Part shown: piece after piece, positions 14,406 through 26,926 of the stretch
Position numbering within the stretch: position 1 is the stretch's first letter
Layout: the number at the start of each line of letters is the position of its first letter
From: Rotaria sordida
Lineage: Eukaryota > Rotifera > Eurotatoria > Philodinida > Philodinidae
DNA length: 64,000 nt
Assembly: GCA_905250125.1 (NCBI GenBank)
Contig: CAJNOL010000123.1
Span: 180,672 to 244,671, forward strand
Reading direction: 5' to 3'
Notes under the pieces: generated by a model
The model's database searches: none
Told to the model about the DNA's origin: nothing
The model's input: the letters and a program-made list of their open reading frames with translations, nothing else
Translations under genes and position numbers: made by a program

Positions 14406-16249
14406 TTATGTATGAAATAAATGATTTCCAATTGAAAATGAAAAAAGAAATAAATAAATAATAAAACATAAACGATTAATAATATGAGCAAGAAGAATCC
14501 ATTCTTGATGAATATTATGTTCATTAAGCAATATATTAACTTTTTGTTTTATTGAAGTTATATCACGACTTATTGTATTTGATGATAAAACAAGAGGATC
14601 AGATGTTGTTATTGAACCATTTGAAAGTGATGTTAATGGTTCCATAGCTGAATCATTATTTGGTAGATCATTTGTATCATATTCACTGAAGGAAAAAAGT
14701 ATCATAAAGTTTAAATATTAAAACAAGAAACAGATAGATACTTTTCACGATTAGTTATTAATGTTGCATATAATATTCGTTTAAGGCCAACTAATTTTGT
14801 TAAATGACAAAAAAACACCTAAAATTAACATAAATTTTATTTAAAAAAATAATAAACATTTTCATATACATACAGTACGTATTTTGTTTGATGGTCTTTC
14901 AATTGAATAATGTTTTCCATCTACAAGCATTCGTGTCAATACTGACAATGCTAATACCATTGAGGTTAAACAAATATCATAAAAAATAGTATATCCCATC
15001 AATGGCCATGATGTACCTAATCGTTTTGGAACATAATAAGCAAAGATTATTAATAAAATAAATTGACAAATAAGTAATAAGACACCTAAAAAAAAAAGAT
15101 AAATAAATATTTTTGATTTAATTTCAAAAAACAAAAAACAAACAAATTATTATTATTACCATAACAAATTCTTTCAGAAGCTGACGGTGGAAGAAAAAAA
15201 ATTGTTAGTGTTAAAAATATAAGAATTACACCGGGCCAATTAATAAGTCGAACAAAGTATGTTGGACGTCGATGAATATTTAATTGGATAGATATTTGAT
15301 CATAACTTCGATCGAAACCAGCAAAAAATGTAACTTTTTGATTAACTGTATGTGATACAAAATAAAAACCATTTGGCATTAAATCTGGTTCATCAATAAT
15401 AAAATCAATTGCTTGCGATATTGATACTTCATCGATATCATAAAGTACTGAACCAAACTAAAAAGAGAAAAATTTTAATCGTTTTATTCGTCATCTTAAG
15501 TGTATTTATTACTTTGAATGTACATGTTTGTTGATCAAATGGAAAATTTTTCAGATCAAAATTACATGGACTTGTAAGAAGAGTTGAATATGATAATTCA
15601 AAATGACCACTAGATTGAACATCGATAAAATGATTTGCTTCAGAATCGATTGTTGTACTTCTGAATAATGAAATAAAAGTGTAGGTTATTTAAATAAATA
15701 AAAAGAAATCATACGGATTAATTAATTCTATTTTTGGTGTCCAAATTGAATGTGCAGGTACACGAATATGTTGAACATTAGCATATGGTGTAGAATTCCA
15801 ACCAAGTACTGAAGCATTCCAAGTCTAAAACAAAGGGATTGTAATAGTATAAAATAGATTTAATTGATTAGTTGTTTTTTTTTTTCTTTACTTGATTTAT
15901 ATGTCCACGAATTGTTATTAATGAATCATCTTCATTCTTAAAAAAAAGAGAAAAACATTTGTTTTTTTTCTTGATTAGAATGATAAAGTGACATACAACA
16001 GAAACAAGTCTGATTAATGAAAATCCAAGGTTAACATTAATTTTTTGAAGATCATTTTGTATTGGACGTATGGATGGACGTGATTTTGCAAGTAATCGAT
16101 CATATAATTCCAATTGACATGTATAATAATCGGAACAGTCTATATTAATTATATAGATAATGATTAATAAAAAATTATGAAAATATTAACATACTTTGAG
16201 AATATGCTAAAGTAAAACAGATCAATAAAAGCCAACTGGAGAAGATCAT
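14406..16249 (-). CDS. Cys-loop (pentameric ligand-gated) ion channel subunit
   Basis: Nine exons (5' to 3': 16195-16249, 15997-16139, 15892-15936, 15715-15824, 15513-15660, 15160-15457, 14874-15085, 14742-14818, 14406-14685) join in frame to 455 residues. A 17-residue signal peptide (MIFSSWLLLICFTLAYS) is followed by the ligand-binding domain with IRVPAHSIWTP. The Cys-loop has C150 and C164 separated by exactly 13 residues, containing FPFDQQT. M1 begins after RRPTYF. M2 follows SERICYG, M3 follows, then a short cytoplasmic loop and M4 near the C-terminus. The vicinal cysteine pair of nicotinic alpha subunits in loop C is absent, so it resembles a non-alpha or divergent nicotinic-like subunit. 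Glu at the start of M2 suggests cation selectivity (inference). The ligand is unknown. Confidence 0.9.
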
Positions 16250-16763
16250 ACTTGTTGTCAATGGGTAAGAAATCTATAGAATACAGAACAAACAACTTAC
16301 TCTGCTTAATCGTTATAGTTTCTGACGGGATAGAAATAAGACAGAACAAAAAAAAAAAGAATTTTGTCGACTTGTATTGCAAGAGTTTTTTTTCACTTAC
16401 TTTCTCGTCTTAAAGAAAAAAAATATATATAGGAAAGGAGGAAGGAATGCAATGTTCATATGGGTATGCTACTTAACTAACATTCTTCTCTTTTTTTTCT
16501 CAATTTTTTCTTCTTCTTACATACACTAGATATTAAAAGAATCATTATTAACGATAAATTATAATTTGTACGTCATAGTTCAATTCATTAGCATTCTCTA
16601 GTTGTTATTATTTTTTGTTCCTAAAATCACACATACAAACATATAATATGAGTAAAATATTTAAATAAAAAACAAAATTAAAAACGGACGGTGCATAAAA
16701 GATATTCACTGCAAAAAAAACCAAAAAAAAAAAAGAGAGAATTATCATAAATATTAATATTGT
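16250..16763. other. Intergenic between cyclophilin 3' end and receptor 5' end
   Basis: About 510 bp between the 3' end of the cyclophilin gene and the start of the receptor gene, both on the minus strand. It therefore contains the receptor's upstream region and the cyclophilin 3' flank. Only A/T tracts are seen; no specific element is assigned. Confidence 0.5.
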
Positions 16764-17492
16764 TCACAATTGACCACATTCTTGAATAAGAATACGACGC
16801 GTGGGTACACCTGTTTCACTTCCATATGTTTCAATTTGTTTAATCACATCCATACCTTCAACAACTTGACCAAATACAACATTTTTACCATTTAACCATG
16901 GGCATGGCAAAATAGTAACAAAAAATTGTGATGTATTTGTATTTGATCCTTTAGAAAAAGAAATCTATTCAAAAAACGAAACAAACAATTCTATATACCT
17001 TGATTAGCCATTGCTAATAATCCTGGAATAGTAAATTTTCGATTGAAATTTTCATCTTCAAATTTTTTACCAAATATTGATTTCCCCTATAAATGAAAAA
17101 AAAAGTTAAATTCTGCAAAGTTTTTTATATTTTATTCGTAAGATATACATACACCCGTTCCATTATAACTAAAAATTAAATTATATTTAAAAAAAAAAGA
17201 AAATAAATAAATAATAGTCAATACATACGAAGTAAAATCACCTCCTACAAACAATCGAAAACACGTATAATAAATAAATAATAAATTATTCTCTTTTTCT
17301 ACCTTGACAAAAATATCCACGAATCACACGATGTAATATGGATGATTTATATCCATAACCTTTTTCCATTGTACATAATGCTCGAAAATTTTCACATGTT
17401 TTTGGACATTCATTATCAAATAATTCAAATACAACACGACCAAGAGATGTACTATCAGCATACACATCAAAAAATACTCTAGGAGAACTCAT
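16764..17492 (-). CDS. PPIA-like: Cyclophilin A-type peptidyl-prolyl isomerase
   Basis: Five exons (17303-17492, 17229-17244, 17153-17168, 16999-17086, 16764-16948) give 164 residues, the normal length of single-domain cyclophilin A. Active-site features are present: [16 protein letters not shown] (catalytic Arg and Gln), [23 protein letters not shown] and the cyclosporin-contact Trp in [11 protein letters not shown]. It catalyses cis-trans isomerisation of Xaa-Pro bonds in the cytosol. Exons 2 and 3 are only 16 nt each, separated by a 60-bp intron. The exon-3 donor must be GTATGT two bases downstream of a competing GT for the frame to hold. The start MSSPRVFF is chosen over an ATG 18 nt upstream because it matches family N-termini. 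Confidence 0.95.
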
Positions 17493-17864
17493 ATCTAAAA
17501 GAACAATCATTTATATAAAATATTTGAAACACAAAAAAAAAACCAATTATCATCGAATTCATTCAGATAATTGAAATGAATAAAAACAAAATGATGAAAA
17601 TTTGTACGAATTTTTAAAAAGGATTCAAGCATTTATTGATAGACCAGTAATCAAATAGAAATCAATATATTTTATTTTTATTAATTATTGAGAAAACTTG
17701 CATCGATTTCATTAATACTTATATAAGTAGAATCAATTATTTTCGATTAATTCTATACTATGAAGAGTATAATTTTAAACAAAAAAAAAACATGAACACA
17801 ACTTTTGCATGATAAATTAATCTCACGAGGGAAATCCCCGAACTGATTAATCATTTTTTCCAGT

Positions 17865-18385
17865 CGAGGCTATGTGCATCATGTAAAACCTAACGAGTTA
17901 TGAATAGTTTGAGTAAAAAGTGTCAGTTCTTAGCTTGTTGTTTCGAAAATTTTACATTGTACTCATATTTTTTAAATCTATGTCATGATCTTCATCAGAA
18001 AAACTTATTTTCGACTTTCAACTTGACATTTTTCACGGAGACAGTTTCTAACGATAATAGTTTATGACGAAAGTTTCAGATCCTTTCGTTGATCCTATTT
18101 TAAAGTATGATTATGATAAAAATATGTCTTTTATTCACCGTTTCGACATTCTTATTTCAGGATAGAAGTAAATGCAATGATCGAAAATTTTTACAATAAA
18201 TGATTCTCATTAAGGCTTATCTTTGTGCAATGTCTCAAGATAAAATTTAAAAAATCAGTTTTTCTAGTGTTTCTGAGGAATATTACGGTATAGTCTCAAA
18301 TAATGCAATATCTTCGTAGCAACAAGCTAAGAGTTCCCACTCTTATCAGGAATATTCATAGCTCATTATGGTCTACAGAGTGTGT
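17865..18385. repeat. Foldback element, family FB1, copy 2
   Basis: Left arm about 17865-18125 and right arm about 18165-18385 are inverted repeats. Both contain the block CTTAGCTTGTTG or its complement and end near GAGTTATGAATA / TATTCATAGCTCAT. The arm sequence is also related (about 65% by eye) to the element at 1895-2428, for example TATGTGCATNATGTAnANCCTAA in both left arms. It lies in the RAD51 upstream intergenic region and has no coding capacity. Confidence 0.75.
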
Positions 18386-19477
18386 ATATTTCCGACTGAA
18401 ATGTAGTTAGACAGTTGGTAATTCTAAATCATAGTATGAATGAAAATGATATTATGTGAAAAAAAAATGAGTTGAACATATTAAATATTTATTTATTTAT
18501 TTTTCCGAAAATGATCAAGTAAAAACTAGGGTATGAGCAAGTCTATTGTAAATTTTAAGTGTGTTTTTTCATAAAAGAATAGTAAAAAATATAAGTTTCC
18601 GGTAAAGGTATTGCAGGAAATTACTTTCATCCGTTTATTATTGACATTTCAAACATAAACTATTCTGTATTGTATTATTTGATAAAATATACATTTTCTA
18701 TTGATGCAACAAAACACAATGTTACTATTAAATCTAAAAACAATACAAAGAAAAAAGGTTAATTAAACTTTGATATGAAATAATATTTATAGCAAAAAAA
18801 CCATCAAGCGATTATTTAGCTAAGATTATGATAAGTATCGACAAATTTGTCATTTTATTAAGTTCTTTAAAACTATTACTATAGTGTACTGATTACTAAT
18901 ATTTATTATCAATCAATAATGAGATGAAATGTTATCATATAATCGTTCAATCGAGCTAGTACTTCAAAATAAAGAATCCTTATACCAATTATACTCAATG
19001 CTGACTCATTTGTATTCAGTATCGAGTATAAATGTTCTGAAAAAAAAACTCGATTTTTAGTTATTTGACAAGAATCTGCCTATAATACAACTATCGTTTT
19101 GTTGCTAAACAGTAAAATTCTATATAATCAATGTTAGAAACCTTTTACATTAGGTAAATGTTGGATTGATTGAACGAATCACATATATTATTATATTAGA
19201 AATCGACGACATCTATCATTGATTTAATTGATTCCAAAAGAAATTTTGTATTCATTTTAGAAATCTTATTTCTATTCAAAGAATTGAAGAATATTATTCG
19301 ATTGATTTAAATACTATCATTTAAAAACGAATGAATTGAACATATGAAACAATTTTGAAAGTCGTTATTCGCACTGTCTAAAGATCGACCGTTGGTCATT
19401 GTTTGAGTGCATCTATTCTCTCATATAAATTGAATGTATTTGTCAATAGAATTCGAACATTCATTTTGTTTCTAAAA
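18386..19477. other. RAD51 upstream region, no gene seen
   Basis: About 1.1 kb between the FB1 copy and the RAD51 start. No ORF resembling a protein is present. It presumably includes the RAD51 promoter, but no TATA box or initiator can be singled out in such AT-rich DNA. Confidence 0.4.
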
Positions 19478-20318
19478 ATGCCGCCTAAAACTAAAACACG
19501 AGAATCAATAGTTGAAAAAGAAAATGAAACAACATTATCAGTTCAACAACCAGTTGCTATCAATACTACTCTTCAAGTCAGTGAAAGTATATCGATTGAT
19601 TGTGATTCTGGTGGGCCAACACCAATTACAAAATTAGATAAGTCATGTGGTATTGGTAATGCAGATTTAAAAAAATTACAAGAAGCTGGATTTTGTACAG
19701 TAGAATCTATTGCTTTTGCACCAAGAAAAAGTCTTTTAGCTGTTAAAGGTATTAGTGATGCAAAAGCTGATAAATTAGCTGTAAGTTTCTTTTTACAAAG
19801 AAATTGAAAAAAAATGAAATAACTGTATATATTATTTAGGCTGAAGCAGCTAAATTAATACCAATGGGTTTTACAACAGCTACTGAATATCATCAAAAAC
19901 GTTCAGAAATCATTCAATTAACAACTGGTTCAAGAGAACTTGATAAACAATTACAAGGTGGTTTTGAAACTGGTTCAATTACTGAATTATATGGTGAATA
20001 TCGTTGTGGTAAAACACAATTATGTCATCAAGTAGCTGTTACTTGTCAAGTAAATTATTTAATTTTTCAAGACAAAACAAAAATTTAATTTTGTTTTCTT
20101 TTTAGTTACCAATTGATATGGGTGGTGGTGAAGGCAAAGCAATTTATATTGATACAGAAGGTTCATTTCGACCTGAACGTTTATTAGCTATTGCTGACCG
20201 ATATGGTCTTTCAGGTCCCGATGTTTTGGATAATATTGCTTATGCTCGTGCTTATAATACTGATCATCAAATTCAATTATTATATATGGCAACAGCTATG
20301 ATGTGTGAATCAAGGTTT

Positions 20319-20349
<31 letters not shown>

Positions 20350-20897
20350 TCTTAAATTTTATTTTAATGTATAATATAAATATTATTTTAATAGATATGC
20401 TGTATTAATTGTCGATAGTGCAACATCACTTTTTCGAACTGATTATTCTGGTCGTGGTGAATTAGCTAATCGACAAATGCAATTAGCAAAATTTATGCGT
20501 ATGTTATTACGTATAACTGATGAGGTTTGAATAAATATCTTAAAATTGATTTTATTTATTAAAATATTACTTTTTTTTTTTATTAAGTTTGGTGTTGCTG
20601 TTGTACTTACTAATCAAGTTGTTGCTCAAGTTGATGGTCAAGCAATGTATGGTGATCAAAAGAAACCTATTGGTGGTAATATAATGGCTCATGCATCAAC
20701 AACACGGTATTTTTAATTGATATTTATTTCATTTTATATTTCATTTGTTTTTTTGTTTTAGACTCTATTTAAAAAAAGGCAAAGGTGATTCACGTATATG
20801 TCATGTTGCAGATAGCCCATGTTTGCCTGAAACTGATGCAGTTTTTGCTATTGGACCTGAAGGCATTGTTGATGCAGCACCTAAAGATCTTTGTTAA
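19478..20897 (+). CDS. RAD51: RAD51 recombinase
   Basis: Six exons (19478-19780, 19840-20049, 20106-20314, 20395-20524, 20588-20706, 20762-20897) encode 368 residues. The N-terminal helix-hairpin-helix domain ([20 protein letters not shown]) is followed by the polymerisation-linker/ATPase core. Walker A is GEYRCGKTQ (Gly158-Lys159-Thr160), Walker B is LIVDS around 245-249. LPID...[34 protein letters not shown] and HASTTRLYL are all nearly identical to animal RAD51. The protein forms filaments on single-stranded DNA and drives strand exchange. Two differences from vertebrate RAD51: an N-terminus about 30 residues longer, and Cys157 where the family has Thr in GEFRTGKTQ. The start MPPKTK is chosen because upstream in-frame Met codons precede non-conserved sequence. 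DMC1 is less likely given overall similarity. Confidence 0.95.
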
Positions 20898-21114
20898 TTA
20901 TAGTTTATCTTTTATTTGATTTATCTATTTTTTTTTGTTTTGTTTAATGTATAATATTAATTGTTTGTACATAGATAATATTATCATTGTGTCATCTTGT
21001 ATTTATTATTATCTTGTTTTATTCGTGTTTATTGAAATACACATATTATGATAGGAATGATGACATATGAAAATTTATTCTCATTTACTTGATTGACACA
21101 TCAGACAGACAGAT

Positions 21115-21136
21115 TGAATGAATGAATGAATGAATG
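21115..21136. repeat. TGAA tetranucleotide microsatellite
   Basis: About five tandem GAAT/TGAA units just downstream of the RAD51 3' end. Confidence 0.85.
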
Positions 21137-24100
21137 GAACAAATGAGGTGTTATACAAAGAAGAAAAAAATAAAAAAAAAAGGGAATTCTTTATGTCTTT
21201 AGACATACTGACAGTTCACACCATAGGTGGGTGTAAATGTAAATGGAGAAACAGTGGCTATATTCATTATAAAACAAACATGCCGATTATCGGCTAGGCT
21301 GCGTCAGTCTTCTCGTCATCATTGTATAATATAACTTAAAAAAAAGGTGCGACAAGGAGGAGGTGGCTTACATAAGAGTGGGCTTTGTATGCATATATAT
21401 TGTTGGAACAATAGTCGTAATTCCATCTCTTTTACTAGCGTCGTGATTATTGATCTCCGGTGTATATGTATGTTCTATATATGTATATATACATATAACG
21501 AATAGGTGATTATGATGAACATAATATAGATGCATACATATACATATATATATATATATGAGTGGGAGAGAAGAAACGGAGGAGGAGACAAAAACGACGT
21601 TTTAAATTGTAGAACAAGTAAAAAAGAAGGATGCAAACGACGATAAACGAACGGAAATATTGGTCTCAGTTAAAAAAAATGACTCTCATGATGGCGATAC
21701 AATCGATCGATCATAAGTTCAATGTATTTTAATTGAATTAAACAGGTAAGAAGAAAAAAAAAAGACGACATCAAAACATCATAGAGTTCTTTTTGTTGAC
21801 AATTGTTTATTTTCAATATCTCTCTTACTGATTAATCTTTTCTTTGTTTTGCTGCACTTGTTATCTTGTCTGGTGTATGAACATACGTCTGCGGTACATT
21901 TGATCTGCATTCACGAAGGACTTCTTCTGTAGAGATGATATCTTCCGTTTTGATTGAGCTTTTTGTACACATATTCACTCTATCACGTAACGTCCATGAC
22001 ACCAGGAATTAACTTTGGATGAGAATGATTCGATATACATACATACATACATACACACGCGTATGATTATCGAAAGCTAACAAAGAAGAAAGAAAGTATG
22101 AACGTGTTGGAATTTGTTTCGATTACATGTCAAGCAGTCAATGCAAGCGCTTGTATGGATTGTTTTCGATTATCACTCGAACTTCATCCATCACATATAC
22201 ATATATATATATGAATGTACGCTTATGTAAGGAGGAAATGATTGACAAGCATCTAAAGTGCTCCTTACAATTGACGATCTGTCCAATATCTTCTTTTAGA
22301 CAATAAAAAATAAAAGGGCGTGTGTCTAAAATCATGTCCTTGAGATAATGATGAAGATGATTGTTATAATAAGGGTGTAAGTGATAAATGACTTTATTCA
22401 ATGATAATCGCTCGATCAATTAACGAATGAAAAAAAAGAAAAGAAGACAAAGAGAAATAAAATTAAAGGAGCATGATGACCTAGATTGTCTGTCTGTTGA
22501 TCGTCTATTTACTCTATTGTCTGCGAAAAGAGAAGAGTCTTCACTTCATGTTTACCTATACAAGCACTTTAGTCATCGCCGCCTAATAGAATGAAGGTTC
22601 TTGAGTATGATGTAAAGAGAGGCATGCATACACATACACACACGCACATGCATATACGAGGGCGTATCTGTCTGCCACTAGCAAGAACAACTACTAGTGT
22701 ATTCTCTCGAATTACACGTTCACCTGTATATGTTTTGCCTCTTGAAGTAATTCATTTGTTTGCAAACTCAAAAGCGCGCGCGTACTAATATCGAACAAAA
22801 AAAAGTTGGATGACATTAGTATGCACCAACGATCCGTTCATCAAGTGAAGAGGGAATATTGGATAGAAAGAATAGCAGTCTGGTGGCACTTGCCTATTAC
22901 AAGAGGTTGTGTGTGCCAACTTGCTTACTGCTGTTTAAATGATACTCAAGTGAAACATAGGGTGGGCGGAGTGGTTGACTGACCCTCTGGTCAGTATTGC
23001 GTCAATAAAAATAAGTAGCTGTTTTTATGAACTATTATGTGTAATAACAGATGTATATAGTTGAAGAATTCTCATATGTTCATTCATCCCATGATCATAT
23101 CAAAAAGTGAATCCTATTATCTGTTTTTGAGTGTCATTGTTGTCATCCATTGATTTCTAAGTGAATATTTAAAAAAAAAGATCCGCCTTTGTCGATATTC
23201 TCTCTTTTTCTCTCTCGAAGGTCATCATCATCATTAATTGTAAAACTAGACAACAAAAATCAACTACTTTGTCTTATCATTGCTTTCGATCAAAGACACA
23301 TATATGTACAAATTTCGTGTGTGAACATACTATACTACTAATCATCGGTTTATCTATAAGATGTCATGAGAAGTGCGCATGATCAATCATTGATTTGTTT
23401 TTTTTGAATTTAATTTTTCATTGCTCAGTTGTCGAAATGATATGACGTAAGATGAAAAAAAAAAGAAGACAACAACTGTTCATTTTGTTATCATGGTGAT
23501 GGCAACAGCAGTATATAGTACTTGAATATTCAATTAAATGAGTACCTTTTTGTGTATTAAAGCAGTGACATATATAGTTCAAGCAAAAGAAATAATTCTT
23601 TCTTTCTTTCTTATTGGTATACTTGAGTATGCGAGCGTGATGGTACATATTGTCGTAACATCTAATTGAACAGTACTACCAACTACTTGCCTTATTGCAT
23701 AAACGTAAAAATATGCTGCCAGTAGAAGCATTTACATAAAGAGGCGAATTTTTTTTCTTTCTTTTTTTTTTCTTTCTTTTGTATTTTTATGACTTAAGAT
23801 TTTGTCAAGCAGACGTGATATTTGCTCCGACATCTCTATTCTTTCATTCACACTTTCAAAAACGATCCGGTACTACCTATTTTCTCTTTTCTTATTGTTG
23901 TTTATTGTGCAATCACTATTAAATACGTCTCCATTATCGTTTTATGATTGTTAAAAATATATATATATATATATATAATAAAATCACAAAATTAACAAGA
24001 ACCTGTGATAAGAAAAAGTTTAATTTAAATATAGACAGTATTTTAATAAAATAGAGCCAATTTTCAGTTCGCGTGATTAGCCTTGAACATATGAACTATA

Positions 24101-24263
24101 ATCAACTATGATATGGTAATTTGTATTATTAGAATACACAAAAAAAATGAACAAAAGAGAAGAAGGGCATTCAGCCCGAAAAAAAATGAGACATGCACGC
24201 ATATATAGAAGTCAATACTGTTCAATCGGTATGTGTAAATAAAAGAGAAAAGAAAGAAAGAGC

Positions 24264-24268
<5 letters not shown>

Positions 24269-24305
<37 letters not shown>

Positions 24306-24312
24306 CAGAGAG
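24269..24312. repeat. GA dinucleotide microsatellite
   Basis: An almost pure AG/GA tract of about 44 bp with two CAG interruptions, about 110 bp upstream of the receptor start codon. Position near the likely promoter is notable, but function is not shown. Confidence 0.9.
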
Positions 24313-24419
24313 AAAAATTATGATTGTTGTTGCTCATATAGGCGTATGCATATAGGCAAACGAGACATCATACATATATACAGATTAAACAATTTTATGT
24401 TGTGACTACATTCATAGAT

Positions 24420-26574
24420 ATGAAATTCGGCCTTCTACTCTTCCTTTTATTCATCTTGTCTATTATTTCATCTATTATTGCTGATGAATTATTTCAACAA
24501 ATGCTTTTTAATAATGATGGTACTCTACCAAAACTTCGTCAAAAAACTTCCAATAGTAAGTCTAATATATATATATATATATTCTCTTATCTATTTAGAT
24601 ATATATTTCAGTAGCTGACAATCTTCTCTTTTTATAGTCTATGGGTCAAGTGACTTCGATATTGTCTTATACGATCTTGAGGTGATATATGTCTGAAGAG
24701 AATATATATTGACAGGATCGTATGATCTGAGTAGAAAGATAACAGAAATAAGAAAACGTTTTGATCTTGCCCGAGGAGAGATGATAAATCAATTATACAC
24801 ATTCATCATCATCTAGAAACTAGACCGACACCAACAAGTAGTAAGCAAATGATTAATAGATAAATCGATTTACAATGTTGAAAAGCCAATCATCGATTGA
24901 ATTCCTAAAGACAATTGAAGATATAATTTCAAGGAGATGTCAACAGCTTTAGGCTAAACGAAAAAAAAACAGAAGAAGAAGAATTGAGATACATACATCG
25001 AAATGCCACTAGTACTTTGAGATGATAAATAAAACAGGTGTTATTCATTCCCAATGGGAAATAGGAGGAGATTATATTGACATAAAATGATAGTTAACAA
25101 CTATCAAGAATTCTTTTTTTTTATTTGTTTTGTTTTGTTACAATATAAAACGGAAAAAATAATCATATTTTTGATTGAATGTTATTTGATTCTTTTCTAT
25201 TGAAAGAATATCGCAATTTAAAAACTAAACTTTCAAATAATCATCGTCCATATCAACCATCTATTGTTACATCTGATACTTCACAAACGCGTCTGGTTAA
25301 TCAGGCAAACACAAATAACATTACTCATGCTACTATCAACAATATCTACTCGACATCGTCAATTGCTGAAGGTGTGTTTTTTACACTCGTTTTTTATGTT
25401 CTTTATTTCATATGGATACGGCTTATTAATAGATAGAAAATTTTGAGCCGTTCTGATTCACCTCATTGATAGTTCGTAATATAAATGCCGCTCGTTTAAT
25501 GTCACCTTCATTTGTTGTGTTGGCACTTGAACGACACAAGTAGAATTCAATTGTCCATGTATAATTGACAATTGACTATATACATGTATATGAGAGACGA
25601 TTGACGTGTGAATCGCATTGACTTGTCTCTATCGAATCACTAATGAGTATGGGTGTTTCTCTTTTAGACTACTGTCGAGATTTTGGTCCAACATCATCTG
25701 TATTACTTTTTGCTTATCGTGGTAGTTGTTATTCATTAACAAATCAGCTTGTAACATGGTCACAAGCTGATAATCTATGTCAAAATCATTTTCATATTAA
25801 TACAAATAAAAATCAAGGTGATTTAGCATCGTTTGATGATGCTATTGAATTTGATTATGTTAGACAAATAGTTGGAGTGTTTAATCGATCAGCAACAGAA
25901 TTTGGAGCTTATATTGGTTTTAGTTATCGAAATCGTAAGTAAAATTTTTAAAAATAAATGTTTTGTGTTTTTCAAAATATTCTTTTTAAAGAATCATGGT
26001 TATGGTTAAATGGACGTCATGTAAATTTTTCTGAAACACCACCAAGTGTTATTGCACCAAATAATCTTATTTTTCCTTATCAACAACAAAAACCATGTGG
26101 TAAACTTGAATTATTAAGACCAAATGAAACAACAATTCTATTTGGTTTAATGCAACAAGAATGTACAAAAACTGAACGTGCACTTTGTAAAATTAGTATG
26201 TATAAATATATTAATTAATTTTTTATTAAGAAAAAAAATTTTTTTTTAAATAGAAGTTGATCATTGTTTTGAAAATGATCAATGTGGAATACATGGTGTA
26301 TGTAGTAATGATGGAATAACATTTCATTGTGAATGTACATTTCTTTATGATGGAATTTATTGTGATAAATGTATTTATTTATTAGATAATTTTATTTGAA
26401 AAAAAAATGTTTTGTTTTTTTTTGTTTATAGATAGTTCAGAAGCGATACAAGTTATTGCAGCTAGTATATTTATTACTTTAGCTTGTCTTGGTATTTGTG
26501 TATGTAAACGATCACAAAAATATAAAAATAATTATCAAAAAAGACAAATACAAAGACGAAATGAAAATAGGTGA
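24420..26574 (+). CDS. Type I membrane protein: C-type lectin-like domain plus EGF
   Basis: Six exons (24420-24555, 25207-25371, 25668-25934, 25992-26195, 26254-26370, 26432-26574), all in the same phase, encode 343 residues. A signal peptide (MKFGLLLFLLFILSII) is followed by a polar, N-glycosylation-rich stalk (to about 100). The C-type lectin-like domain (about 101-257) has paired cysteines, W-S-Q-A-D and SWLWLNG motifs. One EGF module (about 261-293, six cysteines, GIHGVCSNDG) precedes a TM helix (about 304-320) and a short basic tail. The calcium/sugar motifs EPN/QPD and WND are not seen, so classic Ca-dependent sugar binding is doubtful. All introns share phase 1, typical of shuffled extracellular modules. 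It is likely a cell-surface adhesion or recognition receptor; no named orthologue recognised. Confidence 0.85.
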
Positions 26575-26926
26575 GATTATCAAGATAATTCTATAAACGA
26601 TAAGAAGATTTAAGATGATTTAATCAGATAAATATTCATTGGTGAAAGTGTTTTTATAATCGAAAAGTTTATTAAACAAAAGTAAATCACAGTTAACAAA
26701 GAAGCGAATCTTAAAACAAGATCATGATAGTTTATAATTATTGTTTTTTTGTTATACTTAATCAATCGAAAAATTGAATGATTATAATAGAATGATCTAA
26801 TGATGAATTTTAGCTGCTTTCACTGTGACTAAATATGAATAATAATGAATCAATTCATTCAATAAATTTTTTTTTAAATACATATTTAATAGAGATGTGT
26901 ACAGTTACTCTACCTGACCTTACAAG

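Larger units (their letters stand above)
20898..24419. other. 3.5-kb gene-free, microsatellite-rich region
   Basis: Between RAD51 and the lectin/EGF receptor gene no convincing ORF is present. Composition differs from other intergenic DNA here, with fewer long A/T tracts and many short repeats. These include TGAA repeats near 21115-21136, TATG/CATA runs near 21470-21560 and 22036-22055, CA-rich DNA near 22625-22650, an alternating GCGCGCGCG stretch near 22771, ATATAT at 23957-23978 and GA repeats at 24269-24312. It could be an extended upstream control region of the receptor gene (inference). Confidence 0.5.
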
